Assembly (NCBI RefSeq): GCF_900078385.1
Contig: NZ_FLQR01000013.1
Span: 20,949-84,948, forward strand
Direction of reading: 5' to 3'
From: an uncultured Microbacterium sp.
GTDB lineage: Bacteria > Actinomycetota > Actinomycetes > Actinomycetales > Microbacteriaceae
Length of the DNA: 64,000 nt
Part shown: one piece after another, positions 58,185-64,000 of the stretch
How the letters are laid out: every line of letters starts with the position of its first letter
Position numbering within the stretch: position 1 is the stretch's first letter
Notes under the pieces: generated by a model
What the model saw: the letters and a program-made list of their open reading frames with translations, nothing else
What the model was told of the DNA's origin: nothing
The model's database searches: none
Made by a program: the position numbers and the translations under genes

Positions 58185-60190
58185 GCGAGGTCCTCCGCGG
58201 TGTCGACGAGGGTCCTGTCCTCGATGGCGGAGCGGATCTTCGCGATGGCCTCGGCGATCGGGATGCCGTTCGTCTGCGACCCGTCACGGAAGCGGAACGA
58301 CACCGTGCCCGCCGAGCGGTCCTGCTCGCCGGCGATGAGCTGGAGCGGAACCTTCTGCGTCGTGTGGGTGCGAATCTTCTTCTGCATGCGGTCGTCGGAA
58401 TGGTCGACCTCGGCGCGCACGCCCGCGGCGCGGAGTTCGTCGACGATGCTCTGTAGATAGTCGCCGTACTGCTCCGCCACAGGGATGCCGACGACCTGGA
58501 CCGGCGCGAGCCACACCGGGAACGCCCCGGCGTAGTGCTCCAGCAGGATCGCGAAGAACCGCTCGATCGAGCCGAACAGGGCCCGGTGGATCATGATCGG
58601 CCGGTGCTTCTCGCCGTCCGGGCCCGTGTACTCCAGGCCGAAGCGCTCCGGCAGGTTGACGTCGACCTGGACGGTCGACAGCTGCCAGGTGCGTCCGATG
58701 GCGTCCCGGGTCTTGAGGTCGATCTTCGGACCGTAGAACGCCGCCTCACCGGGGACCTCGGTGACCTTCAGGCCGGAGGCGTGGGCGACGTGTCGCAGCG
58801 CGTTCGTGGAGTAGTCCCAGAACTCGTCGCTGCCGATCCACTTCGCCTTCTCGTCGTCGCGCATCGACAGCTCGAGCTCGAAGTCCTCGAGACCGAAGTC
58901 GCGCAGCATCGAGATGACGAACTCCAGCACGCGCGCCGTCTCGGCCTCGAGCTGGTCGGGGGTGACGAACAGGTGCGAGTCGTCCTGCGTGAAGCCGCGC
59001 ACGCGGGTGAGGCCGTGCAGGGCACCGGAGAGCTCGTTGCGGTAGACCGTGCCGTTCTCCGCGAGCCGCATCGGCAGATCGCGGTAGCTGCGTGCGCGCT
59101 CCTTGTAGATGAGGATGTGCATCGGGCAGTTCATCGGCTTCAGGTAGTAGTCCTGGCCGTGCTTGGTGACGTTGCCGTCGGCATCCGTCTCCTCATCCAT
59201 CCGGATGGGCGGGAACATGCCCTCCCGGTAGGTGACGAGGTGGTTCGAGGTGAGGAACAGGTCCTCCTTCGAGATGTGCGGCGTGTACACGTAGGTGTAG
59301 CCGCCCTCGATGTGCCGTCGGCGGGCGTGCTGCTCCATCTCGCCGCGGACGATGCCGCCCTTGGGATGCCAGACCGAGAGGCCGGAGCCGATCTCGTCGG
59401 GGAAGGAGAAGAGGTCGAGCTCCTTGCCGAGGCGCCGGTGGTCGCGCTTGGCGGCCTCCTCGAGGCGCTGCTGATAGGCGCGGAGCTCGTCCTTGGTGGG
59501 CCAGGCGGTGCCGTAGATGCGCTGCAGCTGCGGGTTCTTCTCGCTGCCGCGCCAGTAGGCGCCGGCGATGCGGGTGAGATCCCAGCCGTTGCCGAGCATG
59601 CGGGTCCCGGGCACGTGCGGGCCGCGGCACAGGTCCTTCCACACGGTCTCGCCGTCGCGGGACACGTTGTCGTAGATCGTGAGCTCGCCCGCGCCCACCT
59701 CGACGGAGGCGCCCTCGGCGGCCTCCTTGGAACCGCCCTTGAGCCCGATGAGCTCGAGCTTGAACGGCTCGTCGGCGAGCTCGGTGCGCGCCTCGTCATC
59801 GGTCACGACGCGGCGGACGAAGCGCTGGCCCTCGCGGACGATGCGCTCCATCTCCTTCTTGATGGCCTTGACGTCTTCGGGGGTGAAGGGCTCGTCGACG
59901 CCGAAGTCGTAGTAGAAGCCGTCCGTAATGGGCGGGCCGATGCCGAGGTTCGCCTGCGGGCGGACGCGCTGCACCGCCTGCGCGAGGACGTGCGCCGTGG
60001 AGTGGCGGAGGATCGACAGACCGTCGGGGCTGTCGATCGTCACCGGCTCGACGTCATCCGTCGCGGTGACGACCGTCGCGAGGTCTTTGAGCTCGCCGCC
60101 CACACGGAGGGCGACGACGGAGCGGTCGGGGAACAGGGCGAAGCCGTCGGCCGGAAAGGACACGTCCGACGGGGCGTTGACGTCAGTCAA
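58181..60190 (-). CDS. thrS: threonyl-tRNA synthetase
   Basis: ThrRS charges tRNA-Thr and edits mischarged Ser. The 669-residue class II enzyme has an N-terminal TGS-like domain, the editing domain with [12 protein letters not shown] and CRGPHVPGT, the motif 2 region [21 protein letters not shown], zinc-site residues around [11 protein letters not shown], and motif 3. Start is TTG 60190 with GGAG eight bases upstream. A Thr-rich small ORF lies 65 bases upstream, so attenuation by Thr-tRNA supply is plausible. Confidence 0.97.
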   Translation of the reverse strand: MTDVNAPSDVSFPADGFALFPDRSVVALRVGGELKDLATVVTATDDVEPVTIDSPDGLSILRHSTAHVLAQAVQRVRPQANLGIGPPITDGFYYDFGVDEPFTPEDVKAIKKEMERIVREGQRFVRRVVTDDEARTELADEPFKLELIGLKGGSKEAAEGASVEVGAGELTIYDNVSRDGETVWKDLCRGPHVPGTRMLGNGWDLTRIAGAYWRGSEKNPQLQRIYGTAWPTKDELRAYQQRLEEAAKRDHRRLGKELDLFSFPDEIGSGLSVWHPKGGIVRGEMEQHARRRHIEGGYTYVYTPHISKEDLFLTSNHLVTYREGMFPPIRMDEETDADGNVTKHGQDYYLKPMNCPMHILIYKERARSYRDLPMRLAENGTVYRNELSGALHGLTRVRGFTQDDSHLFVTPDQLEAETARVLEFVISMLRDFGLEDFELELSMRDDEKAKWIGSDEFWDYSTNALRHVAHASGLKVTEVPGEAAFYGPKIDLKTRDAIGRTWQLSTVQVDVNLPERFGLEYTGPDGEKHRPIMIHRALFGSIERFFAILLEHYAGAFPVWLAPVQVVGIPVAEQYGDYLQSIVDELRAAGVRAEVDHSDDRMQKKIRTHTTQKVPLQLIAGEQDRSAGTVSFRFRDGSQTNGIPIAEAIAKIRSAIEDRTLVDTAEDLA

Positions 60191-60232
60191 GGGAAGGACT
60201 CCAGAGGTGGATCGGAAGGATGGCTCAGCTTC

Positions 60233-60247
60233 GGACGCGTCGCGTCC
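60233..60247 (-). promoter_or_regulatory. hairpin between Thr leader and thrS
   Basis: GGACGCG and CGCGTCC form a dyad around one base (six-pair hairpin with a three-base loop) seven bases after the leader peptide stop. The CGCGTCC arm could instead pair with an ACGCG stretch in the Thr-codon run, giving two mutually exclusive structures. There is no T-run. Confidence 0.5.
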
Positions 60248-60254
60248 CGCCCGC

Positions 60255-60323
60255 TCAGGCGTCGAGCGTTCGCGTACCGGTGCGCGTGACGATCGTCACG
60301 GCGAGGATCCGGCGGTGTTCCAT
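60255..60323 (-). CDS. candidate Thr-rich leader peptide of thrS
   Basis: A 22-codon frame (ATG 60323 to TGA 60255) encoding a peptide with five threonines in ten residues ([10 protein letters not shown], residues 10-19). The ATG lies exactly six bases after a TAGACT -10 box, so the mRNA would be leaderless and start at the AUG. It precedes thrS on the same strand. A 16-base perfect palindrome (60285-60300) lies inside the frame. This matches a ribosome-mediated attenuator in which starved ribosomes stall on Thr codons. Short frames arise by chance in GC-rich DNA, so this remains a candidate. Confidence 0.6.
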   Translation of the reverse strand: MEHRRILAVTIVTRTGTRTLDA

Positions 60324-60329
60324 GGACCG

Positions 60330-60335
60330 AGTCTA
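60330..60335 (-). promoter_or_regulatory. -10 box of the thrS leader
   Basis: TAGACT on the minus strand, six bases (CGGTCC) before the leader ATG. No clear -35. It lies 22 bases from the start of the divergent permease gene. Confidence 0.6.
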
Positions 60336-60356
60336 TCGCCGCCGCGCGCATCCCCC

Positions 60357-61517
60357 ATGATGGATGCCGTGAAGCTCGCCGTCGTCGGAGCCGTGCTGCT
60401 GCTCCTCGGCGGAGCCGCGGTCGCCTTCGGCATCCTTCCCGTGGGCGACGCGCTGGCGGTCGCGGAACGGGTCTGGCCGATCCTCCTCTTCGTCGTCGCG
60501 GTCACGATCGTCGCCGAGCTCGCCGCCGTCGCCGGCGTCTTCGATGCGCTCGCGGCCCGCCTCGCGCGACTCGCCCGCGGCCGCACGATCGCGCTGTGGC
60601 TGCTGATCGTGGCGCTGGCCGTCGCCGCCACGGCCTTCCTGTCGCTCGACACGACCGCCGTGCTCCTCACGCCCGTCGTCGTCGCGGTCGCGCGGGCGAA
60701 CGGCCTGCCGGCGCTCCCGTTCGCGTTCACAACGGTGTGGCTCGCCAACACGGCATCCCTGCTGCTGCCGGTGTCGAACCTGACGAACCTGCTGGCCGCG
60801 GGGCGGCTCGGTGGTCCGGATGCCGCCGCGTTCCTCGCCCTGCTGGGGCCGCCGGCCGTGGTGGCGATCCTCGTGACGGTCGGCCTGCTGTTCGTCATCC
60901 ACCGCCGCGCGCTGACCGGTCGCTTCCTCCCGGCGCCGCCGCCGCACCTCGCCGATCGGCGGCTGCTCAGAGTGAGCGCCGTCGTCGTCGCCGTGATGGC
61001 GCCCCTCCTCGTGAGCGGACTTCCGCCGTGGATCCCCGCCGGGGCGGCGGCGGCCGTCCTGGTCGGGGTCTTCGCCTGGCGCTCTCCGGATGTGCTGCGT
61101 GCCGGCCTCGTGCCGTGGCAGCTGGTGGTGTTCGCGTCGGGACTGTTCCTCGCCGTCGCCGCCGTGGAGGCGCTCGGATGGGGGGCGATCCTGGCGACCG
61201 CCGCCGGGTCCGGCGACGATCTGCTCGCCCTGTGGCGACTCGCCGGCGTCGGGATGCTCGGTGCGAACGCGGTGGACAATCTGCCCGCGTACCTCGCGTT
61301 CGAGGCGAGCGCCGACTCCCCCGCGCGCCTGGCTGCTCTGCTCATCGGCGTGAACGCGGGGCCGCTCATCACCCCGTGGGCGTCGCTCGCGACCCTGCTG
61401 TGGCACCAGCGGCTGCACGCCGTGGGCGTGGACGTGCCCTGGCGCACCTACATCCTGTGGGGACTGCTCGCGGCGCCGGTCATCGTCGGCGCCGCGGTCG
61501 TTCCGCTCGCGCTCTAG
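60357..61517 (+). CDS. SLC13/ArsB-type membrane permease
   Basis: A 386-residue integral membrane protein with about ten hydrophobic helices. Two similar halves each contain a short re-entrant-type motif, TVWLANTASLLLPVSNLTNL and NAVDNLPAYLAFEASAD, the latter like the conserved NxxxN loop of the ArsB/NhaD/SLC13 ion transporter superfamily. Substrate could be an anion (arsenite, dicarboxylate) or sodium. The first of two ATGs at 60357 is used; the region before it is shared with the thrS leader promoter on the other strand. Confidence 0.88.
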   Translation: MMDAVKLAVVGAVLLLLGGAAVAFGILPVGDALAVAERVWPILLFVVAVTIVAELAAVAGVFDALAARLARLARGRTIALWLLIVALAVAATAFLSLDTTAVLLTPVVVAVARANGLPALPFAFTTVWLANTASLLLPVSNLTNLLAAGRLGGPDAAAFLALLGPPAVVAILVTVGLLFVIHRRALTGRFLPAPPPHLADRRLLRVSAVVVAVMAPLLVSGLPPWIPAGAAAAVLVGVFAWRSPDVLRAGLVPWQLVVFASGLFLAVAAVEALGWGAILATAAGSGDDLLALWRLAGVGMLGANAVDNLPAYLAFEASADSPARLAALLIGVNAGPLITPWASLATLLWHQRLHAVGVDVPWRTYILWGLLAAPVIVGAAVVPLAL

Positions 61518-61607
61518 AGATGCGTGAGCGCCTCGCGCCGGCTCAGCGGGCTGAGCTCGTGTGCGCCGCGTATTCGGACATCGTCGGCGGCGACGCTCAT
61601 GCGTCGG

Positions 61608-62117
61608 TCACTGCAGGCTGAGGTCGACCTGGATCTCACCGGCGAGGCGCTCGAGCGCGCTCGTGATGGCGTCGGCATCCGCCGCCGACGGGACGCGCAC
61701 GTGCACCGTCGCCTCGAACAGCCTGCCACCCGCCATGGGCGCGTCCAGGGTGCGGCTGCGGAACCCGTCGATGCTGACGGCGTGGGCGGCGACGGCCGCC
61801 GTCACGTCGCGGACGATGCCGGGTCGGTCATTGCCGAGCACCGTGAAGGTGAGGTCGTAGGCGTCGTCGTCGGCAGCTGCGGCAACCGGCGTGTGCGCCG
61901 TGACCCGCAGCAGGCCCCCGAGGCTCTGCACCGCGGTCGTGAGCTCGTCGACGCGATCATCCGGCACGGAGACCAGGACGATGCCCGCGAAGGCTCCGGC
62001 GAGCTCGGCCAGTTCGCTCTGCTCCCAGTTGCCGCCGTGCGCGGCGACCTGCTCGGCGAGGGCGCTGACGAGACCGGCGCGATCGTCGCCGACGACGGTC
62101 AGGACGAGGGTGGCCAT
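61608..62117 (-). CDS. tandem ACT-domain protein (GcvR-like)
   Basis: A 169-residue protein with two ACT domains: residues 1-85 (TLVLTVVGDDRAGLVSALAEQV, GGNWEQS) and about 90-169 (DLTFTVLGNDRPGIVRDVTAAV, VHVRVPSAADADAI). ACT pairs bind amino acids; the GcvR family regulates glycine cleavage. No gcv genes are in the window, so the regulatory target is unknown. Start at ATG 62117, 20 bases downstream of the stop of the small membrane protein. Confidence 0.88.
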   Translation of the reverse strand: MATLVLTVVGDDRAGLVSALAEQVAAHGGNWEQSELAELAGAFAGIVLVSVPDDRVDELTTAVQSLGGLLRVTAHTPVAAAADDDAYDLTFTVLGNDRPGIVRDVTAAVAAHAVSIDGFRSRTLDAPMAGGRLFEATVHVRVPSAADADAITSALERLAGEIQVDLSLQ

Positions 62118-62137
62118 GGTGCTGCCGCTCCGTGTCG

Positions 62138-62311
62138 TCAGCGCTTGGAACGGTCGGCCGCGCTCGGCAGGTGGAACAGCAGCGCGACAGCGAGCGAGAC
62201 CGACAGGATGCCGGCGACGAAGATGTAGCCGCTCGGGTCGGAATCGATCGCGAACGCGAGCCCGAACAGGTAGAAGCCGAGCAGGAAGAGCACCAGATAG
62301 ACGATGAACAT
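62138..62311 (-). CDS. 57-residue two-helix membrane protein
   Basis: A small gene with a strong GGAGGT ribosome-binding site six bases before the ATG. The protein has two hydrophobic helices (FIVYLVLFLLGFYLFGLAFA and YIFVAGILSVSLAVALLF) separated by a short IDSDPSG loop and a basic tail, so it is likely a two-pass membrane protein. Its codon use matches its neighbours. It is followed by the ACT-domain gene after 20 bases. Function unknown. Confidence 0.8.
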   Translation of the reverse strand: MFIVYLVLFLLGFYLFGLAFAIDSDPSGYIFVAGILSVSLAVALLFHLPSAADRSKR

Positions 62312-62378
62312 CGCAGACCTCCATGACAGACCGTTGCCTCGATCGTATCGACTGGCGGGGCGGAGGGTGGGAATGCAG

Positions 62379-62406
62379 AAAACCCCCGACCGAGGCCGGG
62401 GGTTTC
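62379..62406 (-). terminator. terminator of the tRNA cluster
   Basis: On the minus strand AAACCCCCG pairs with CGGGGGTTT around an eight-base loop, followed by TT. It starts a few bases after the tRNA-Val 3' end. Confidence 0.8.
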
Positions 62407-62409
62407 AGG

Positions 62410-62484
62410 TGGTGCGCGATACTGGGATCGAACCAGTGACCTCTTCCGTGTCAGGGAAGCGCGCTACCGCTGCGCCAATCGCGC
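62410..62484 (-). tRNA. tRNA-Val (anticodon GAC)
   Basis: Acceptor GCGCGAT pairs with ATCGCGC; the anticodon loop is CTGACAC with a CTTCC/GGAAG stem; the T-arm reads GGTTCGATCC. The 3' end is ACCA, so CCA is encoded. Confidence 0.95.
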
Positions 62485-62508
62485 CCAAAAGGGCTGTTCA
62501 GTTCTGAG

Positions 62509-62582
62509 TGGAGGTGGCGACGGGATTCGAACCCGTGTAAACGGCTTTGCAGGCCGGTGCCTAGCCGCTCGGCCACGCCACC
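62509..62582 (-). tRNA. tRNA-Cys (anticodon GCA)
   Basis: Acceptor GGTGGCG pairs with CGCCACC; the anticodon loop is CTGCAAA; discriminator T (U73), as expected for tRNA-Cys; T-arm GGTTCGAATCC. CCA appears encoded (TCCA). Confidence 0.95.
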
Positions 62583-62635
62583 ATGTGGTTCGACCCACGT
62601 GTCGTGATCCCTTCGAAAAGGGATCCCCGCACTCG

Positions 62636-62707
62636 AGCGGATGACGAGATTCGAACTCGCGACCCTCACCTTGGCAAGGTGATGCGCTACCACTGCGCTA
62701 CATCCGC
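62636..62707 (-). tRNA. tRNA-Gly (anticodon GCC)
   Basis: Acceptor GCGGATG pairs with CATCCGC; the anticodon loop is TTGCCAA; T-arm AGTTCGAATCT. The bases after the discriminator are CG, so CCA is not encoded, unlike in the two downstream tRNAs. Confidence 0.95.
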
Positions 62708-62737
62708 GGATCCCGGATCTCTCCGGGCGCGTCATTG

Positions 62738-62766
62738 ACTTTAGCTGACTAATCCGCGAGTTCCAA
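62738..62766 (-). promoter_or_regulatory. promoter of the tRNA-Gly-Cys-Val cluster
   Basis: On the minus strand TTGGAA (62766-62761) and TAAAGT (62743-62738) are separated by exactly 17 bases, the best -35/-10 pair in the window. Transcription should begin about 25 bases upstream of tRNA-Gly. Confidence 0.75.
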
Positions 62767-62794
62767 ACCGGCGGCCGCTCGCGCGTGTCTCGCC

Positions 62795-64000
62795 TCAATA
62801 ACGGGGTGCGCCCGGGTATCCGAAGTACTGCTCGAGCGAATGGAACCCGCCCGTGCGGTAGTCCGACGCGACGGCGGAGCCCACATATCGCAGGTGCCAC
62901 GGCTCGGACGTGTAGCCCGTGATGGTCGTGTAGCCCGGCTCGTAGCGCACGACGAACCCGTACCGCCACGCGTTGGCGGCGACCCACTTCTGCTGAGTCG
63001 TGCCTTGGAAGGCATAGATCGAACCGCAGCCCCGAGCGGAGCACGCGACGACATCGGCGGCGAGCCCCGTCTGGTGCTCGCTGTGGCCGGCCCGCGCCGA
63101 TTGCTGGTCGGCCCACGTCTGGCCGCGGGTCGCGACGTAGCTCGCGTAGAGGCGCTTCTGCGTCGCGTAGGAGCGGTACGCACTGTTGATCCGGATGGTG
63201 CCCGCGCCGGCCCTCTTCGCGGCGGCGACGAGCTTCTCCAGCGCCGTCGCGGCATCCGAGCGCATCAGGTAGGACGAGCCGGCGACGTACCGCAGGCTCG
63301 CGGGAACGTAGCTCGTCGGGCGGAGGGCGTTCTTCTTGTTCACCACCACCCACGGACTCTGGGATGCTGTCGTGCTCTGGCACGGCGTCAGCGTGCCGAC
63401 CAACCCGCGCACGCTGGTGGGGGTGCCGACCAGTGTGAGCCGCGTGATGGCGCGAGCGGCGACATAGCCGCGCAGGTTCGCGTCTGCGCAGATCGGCGGG
63501 GTCAGCACGACCGGAACCTTGCGGACGGCCGCGAGCGTGATGGCAGGCAGGGCCTCGGTGAAGGTGGTGCCGGATGCCACGACGGCGGCCTTCGTCGTCG
63601 TCGGGAACTGCTTCGCGATCGCGGCGGATTGCAGATAGCGGTCGGTCCCCTGCACGCGGGCCACGGTGAAGCCGGCAGCAGTGAGCTGTCGGGCGATCCC
63701 GGCGGAGATGGAACCTGTGGTGCCGAGGAGCGTGACGCGCGTCGTGCCGAGGTCGCGGAGCAGCGCGATCGTCGCAGCGGGGAGGCTCTTCGCGGTGCCG
63801 GGCACGGCAAGCAGCGGAGCGTTGTTGCGGGCAGCGAGCGCGGCCCCGGTGAGCGCCGAGATGTAGCCCTGCCCGGTCGCGAGGAACACCCGGGTTGCGC
63901 CGGGCGTGCCGCCCAGCGCTGTCTTCGGCGGAACGGTGGTGGTGGCCACCTGCACGGTCGCAGCGATCCGCGCCGTCGCGGAGGACTCAGGGTTTGGCTC
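62795..64000 (-). CDS. secreted D,D-carboxypeptidase with cell-wall-binding repeats (N-terminus outside window)
   Basis: About 401 C-terminal residues are visible; the frame is open to the right edge, so signal peptide and start lie outside. The N-terminal part has cell-wall-binding-repeat-2-like units (VFLATGQGYISALTGAALAA, RVQGTDRYLQSAAIAKQF, AAVVASGTTFTEALPA). The C-terminal 180 residues are a VanY/LAS D-Ala-D-Ala carboxypeptidase, with SAYRSYATQ, the zinc motif SEHQTGLAAD and the second zinc motif EPWHLRYV. It acts outside the cell on peptidoglycan. It is transcribed towards the tRNA-Gly promoter. Confidence 0.92.
   Translation of the reverse strand, partial: EPNPESSATARIAATVQVATTTVPPKTALGGTPGATRVFLATGQGYISALTGAALAARNNAPLLAVPGTAKSLPAATIALLRDLGTTRVTLLGTTGSISAGIARQLTAAGFTVARVQGTDRYLQSAAIAKQFPTTTKAAVVASGTTFTEALPAITLAAVRKVPVVLTPPICADANLRGYVAARAITRLTLVGTPTSVRGLVGTLTPCQSTTASQSPWVVVNKKNALRPTSYVPASLRYVAGSSYLMRSDAATALEKLVAAAKRAGAGTIRINSAYRSYATQKRLYASYVATRGQTWADQQSARAGHSEHQTGLAADVVACSARGCGSIYAFQGTTQQKWVAANAWRYGFVVRYEPGYTTITGYTSEPWHLRYVGSAVASDYRTGGFHSLEQYFGYPGAPRY

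Noticed and set aside
60191..60335. T-box riboswitch upstream of thrS
   Set aside because: No T-box sequence or long stem-I-like region is present, and the space from promoter to thrS is only about 130 bases. The Thr-codon frame fits attenuation better.
61518..61607. Long-range inverted repeat GATGCGTGAGCG / CGCTCATGCGTC between the permease and ACT genes
   Set aside because: It needs two G-U pairs and a loop of about 65 bases, so a real terminator is doubtful.

Overview
The window is 64 kb of a very GC-rich (about 70 %) actinobacterial chromosome. Gene order and protein style point to the family Microbacteriaceae, close to Microbacterium. The pyrR-pyrB-pyrC-membrane protein-carA-carB-pyrF-gmk-rpoZ-metK-priA run, the yebC-ruvC-ruvA-ruvB-yajC-secD-secF-rel run, the HGxxPAAW small protein before trpC, and heavy GTG/TTG start usage with 1-4 base stop/start overlaps all fit. 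There is no prophage, insertion sequence or CRISPR array. This is core, housekeeping chromosome.

Layout, left to right. Bases 1-9996 (minus strand): trpB (cut by the window edge), trpC, a small membrane protein, a Trp-associated membrane protein, hisI, hisF, hisG, hisE, rpe, rsmB, fmt, priA. Bases 10007-21219 (minus): metK, rpoZ, a fused mIHF-guanylate kinase, and the complete pyrimidine operon under a PyrR-binding leader. Bases 21277-26878 (minus): a metallo-beta-lactamase/Rieske fusion, a large Swi2/Snf2 helicase, nusB, efp. Bases 26955-37311 (minus): shikimate pathway genes aroQ, aroB, aroK, aroC, aroE with an acetyltransferase, then mltG, ruvX, alaS, a small membrane-anchored protein and rpsD. 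Bases 37312-39860: a gene-free region with a repeated TGTGACA motif, then a TPR protein, an unknown gene and rarA. Bases 39967-42708 (plus): three less characterised genes. Bases 42678-52196 (minus): rel, secF, secD, yajC, ruvB, ruvA, ruvC, yebC and a hemerythrin. Bases 52326-60190: a PLP decarboxylase, the divergent vitamin B6 locus (pdxST against a MocR/PdxR-like regulator and pdxY), a HIT protein and thrS. Bases 60255-64000: a candidate threonine-rich leader peptide for thrS, a permease, a tandem-ACT protein, a small membrane protein, a tRNA-Gly/Cys/Val cluster, and a secreted D,D-carboxypeptidase cut by the right edge.

The genes serve nucleotide, amino-acid (Trp, His, aromatic), coenzyme (B6, SAM) and translation metabolism, plus recombination/repair (ruvABC, rarA, ruvX, priA) and Sec export. 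Two genes expected from conserved gene order are missing: trpE between hisI and the Trp-associated membrane protein, and coaBC between rpoZ and metK.

The most unusual signals are not gene families. (1) The heptamer GGATGCC/GGCATCC occurs about 75 times by hand count, roughly five times expectation, in both orientations. (2) A leaderless, Thr-rich small ORF precedes thrS and looks like a ribosome-mediated attenuator. (3) A group of genes has a TANNNT-like -10 box exactly six bases before the start codon, indicating leaderless mRNAs. (4) mIHF and guanylate kinase are fused in one polypeptide. Statements on function rest on recognised motifs and conserved order; no database search was possible.
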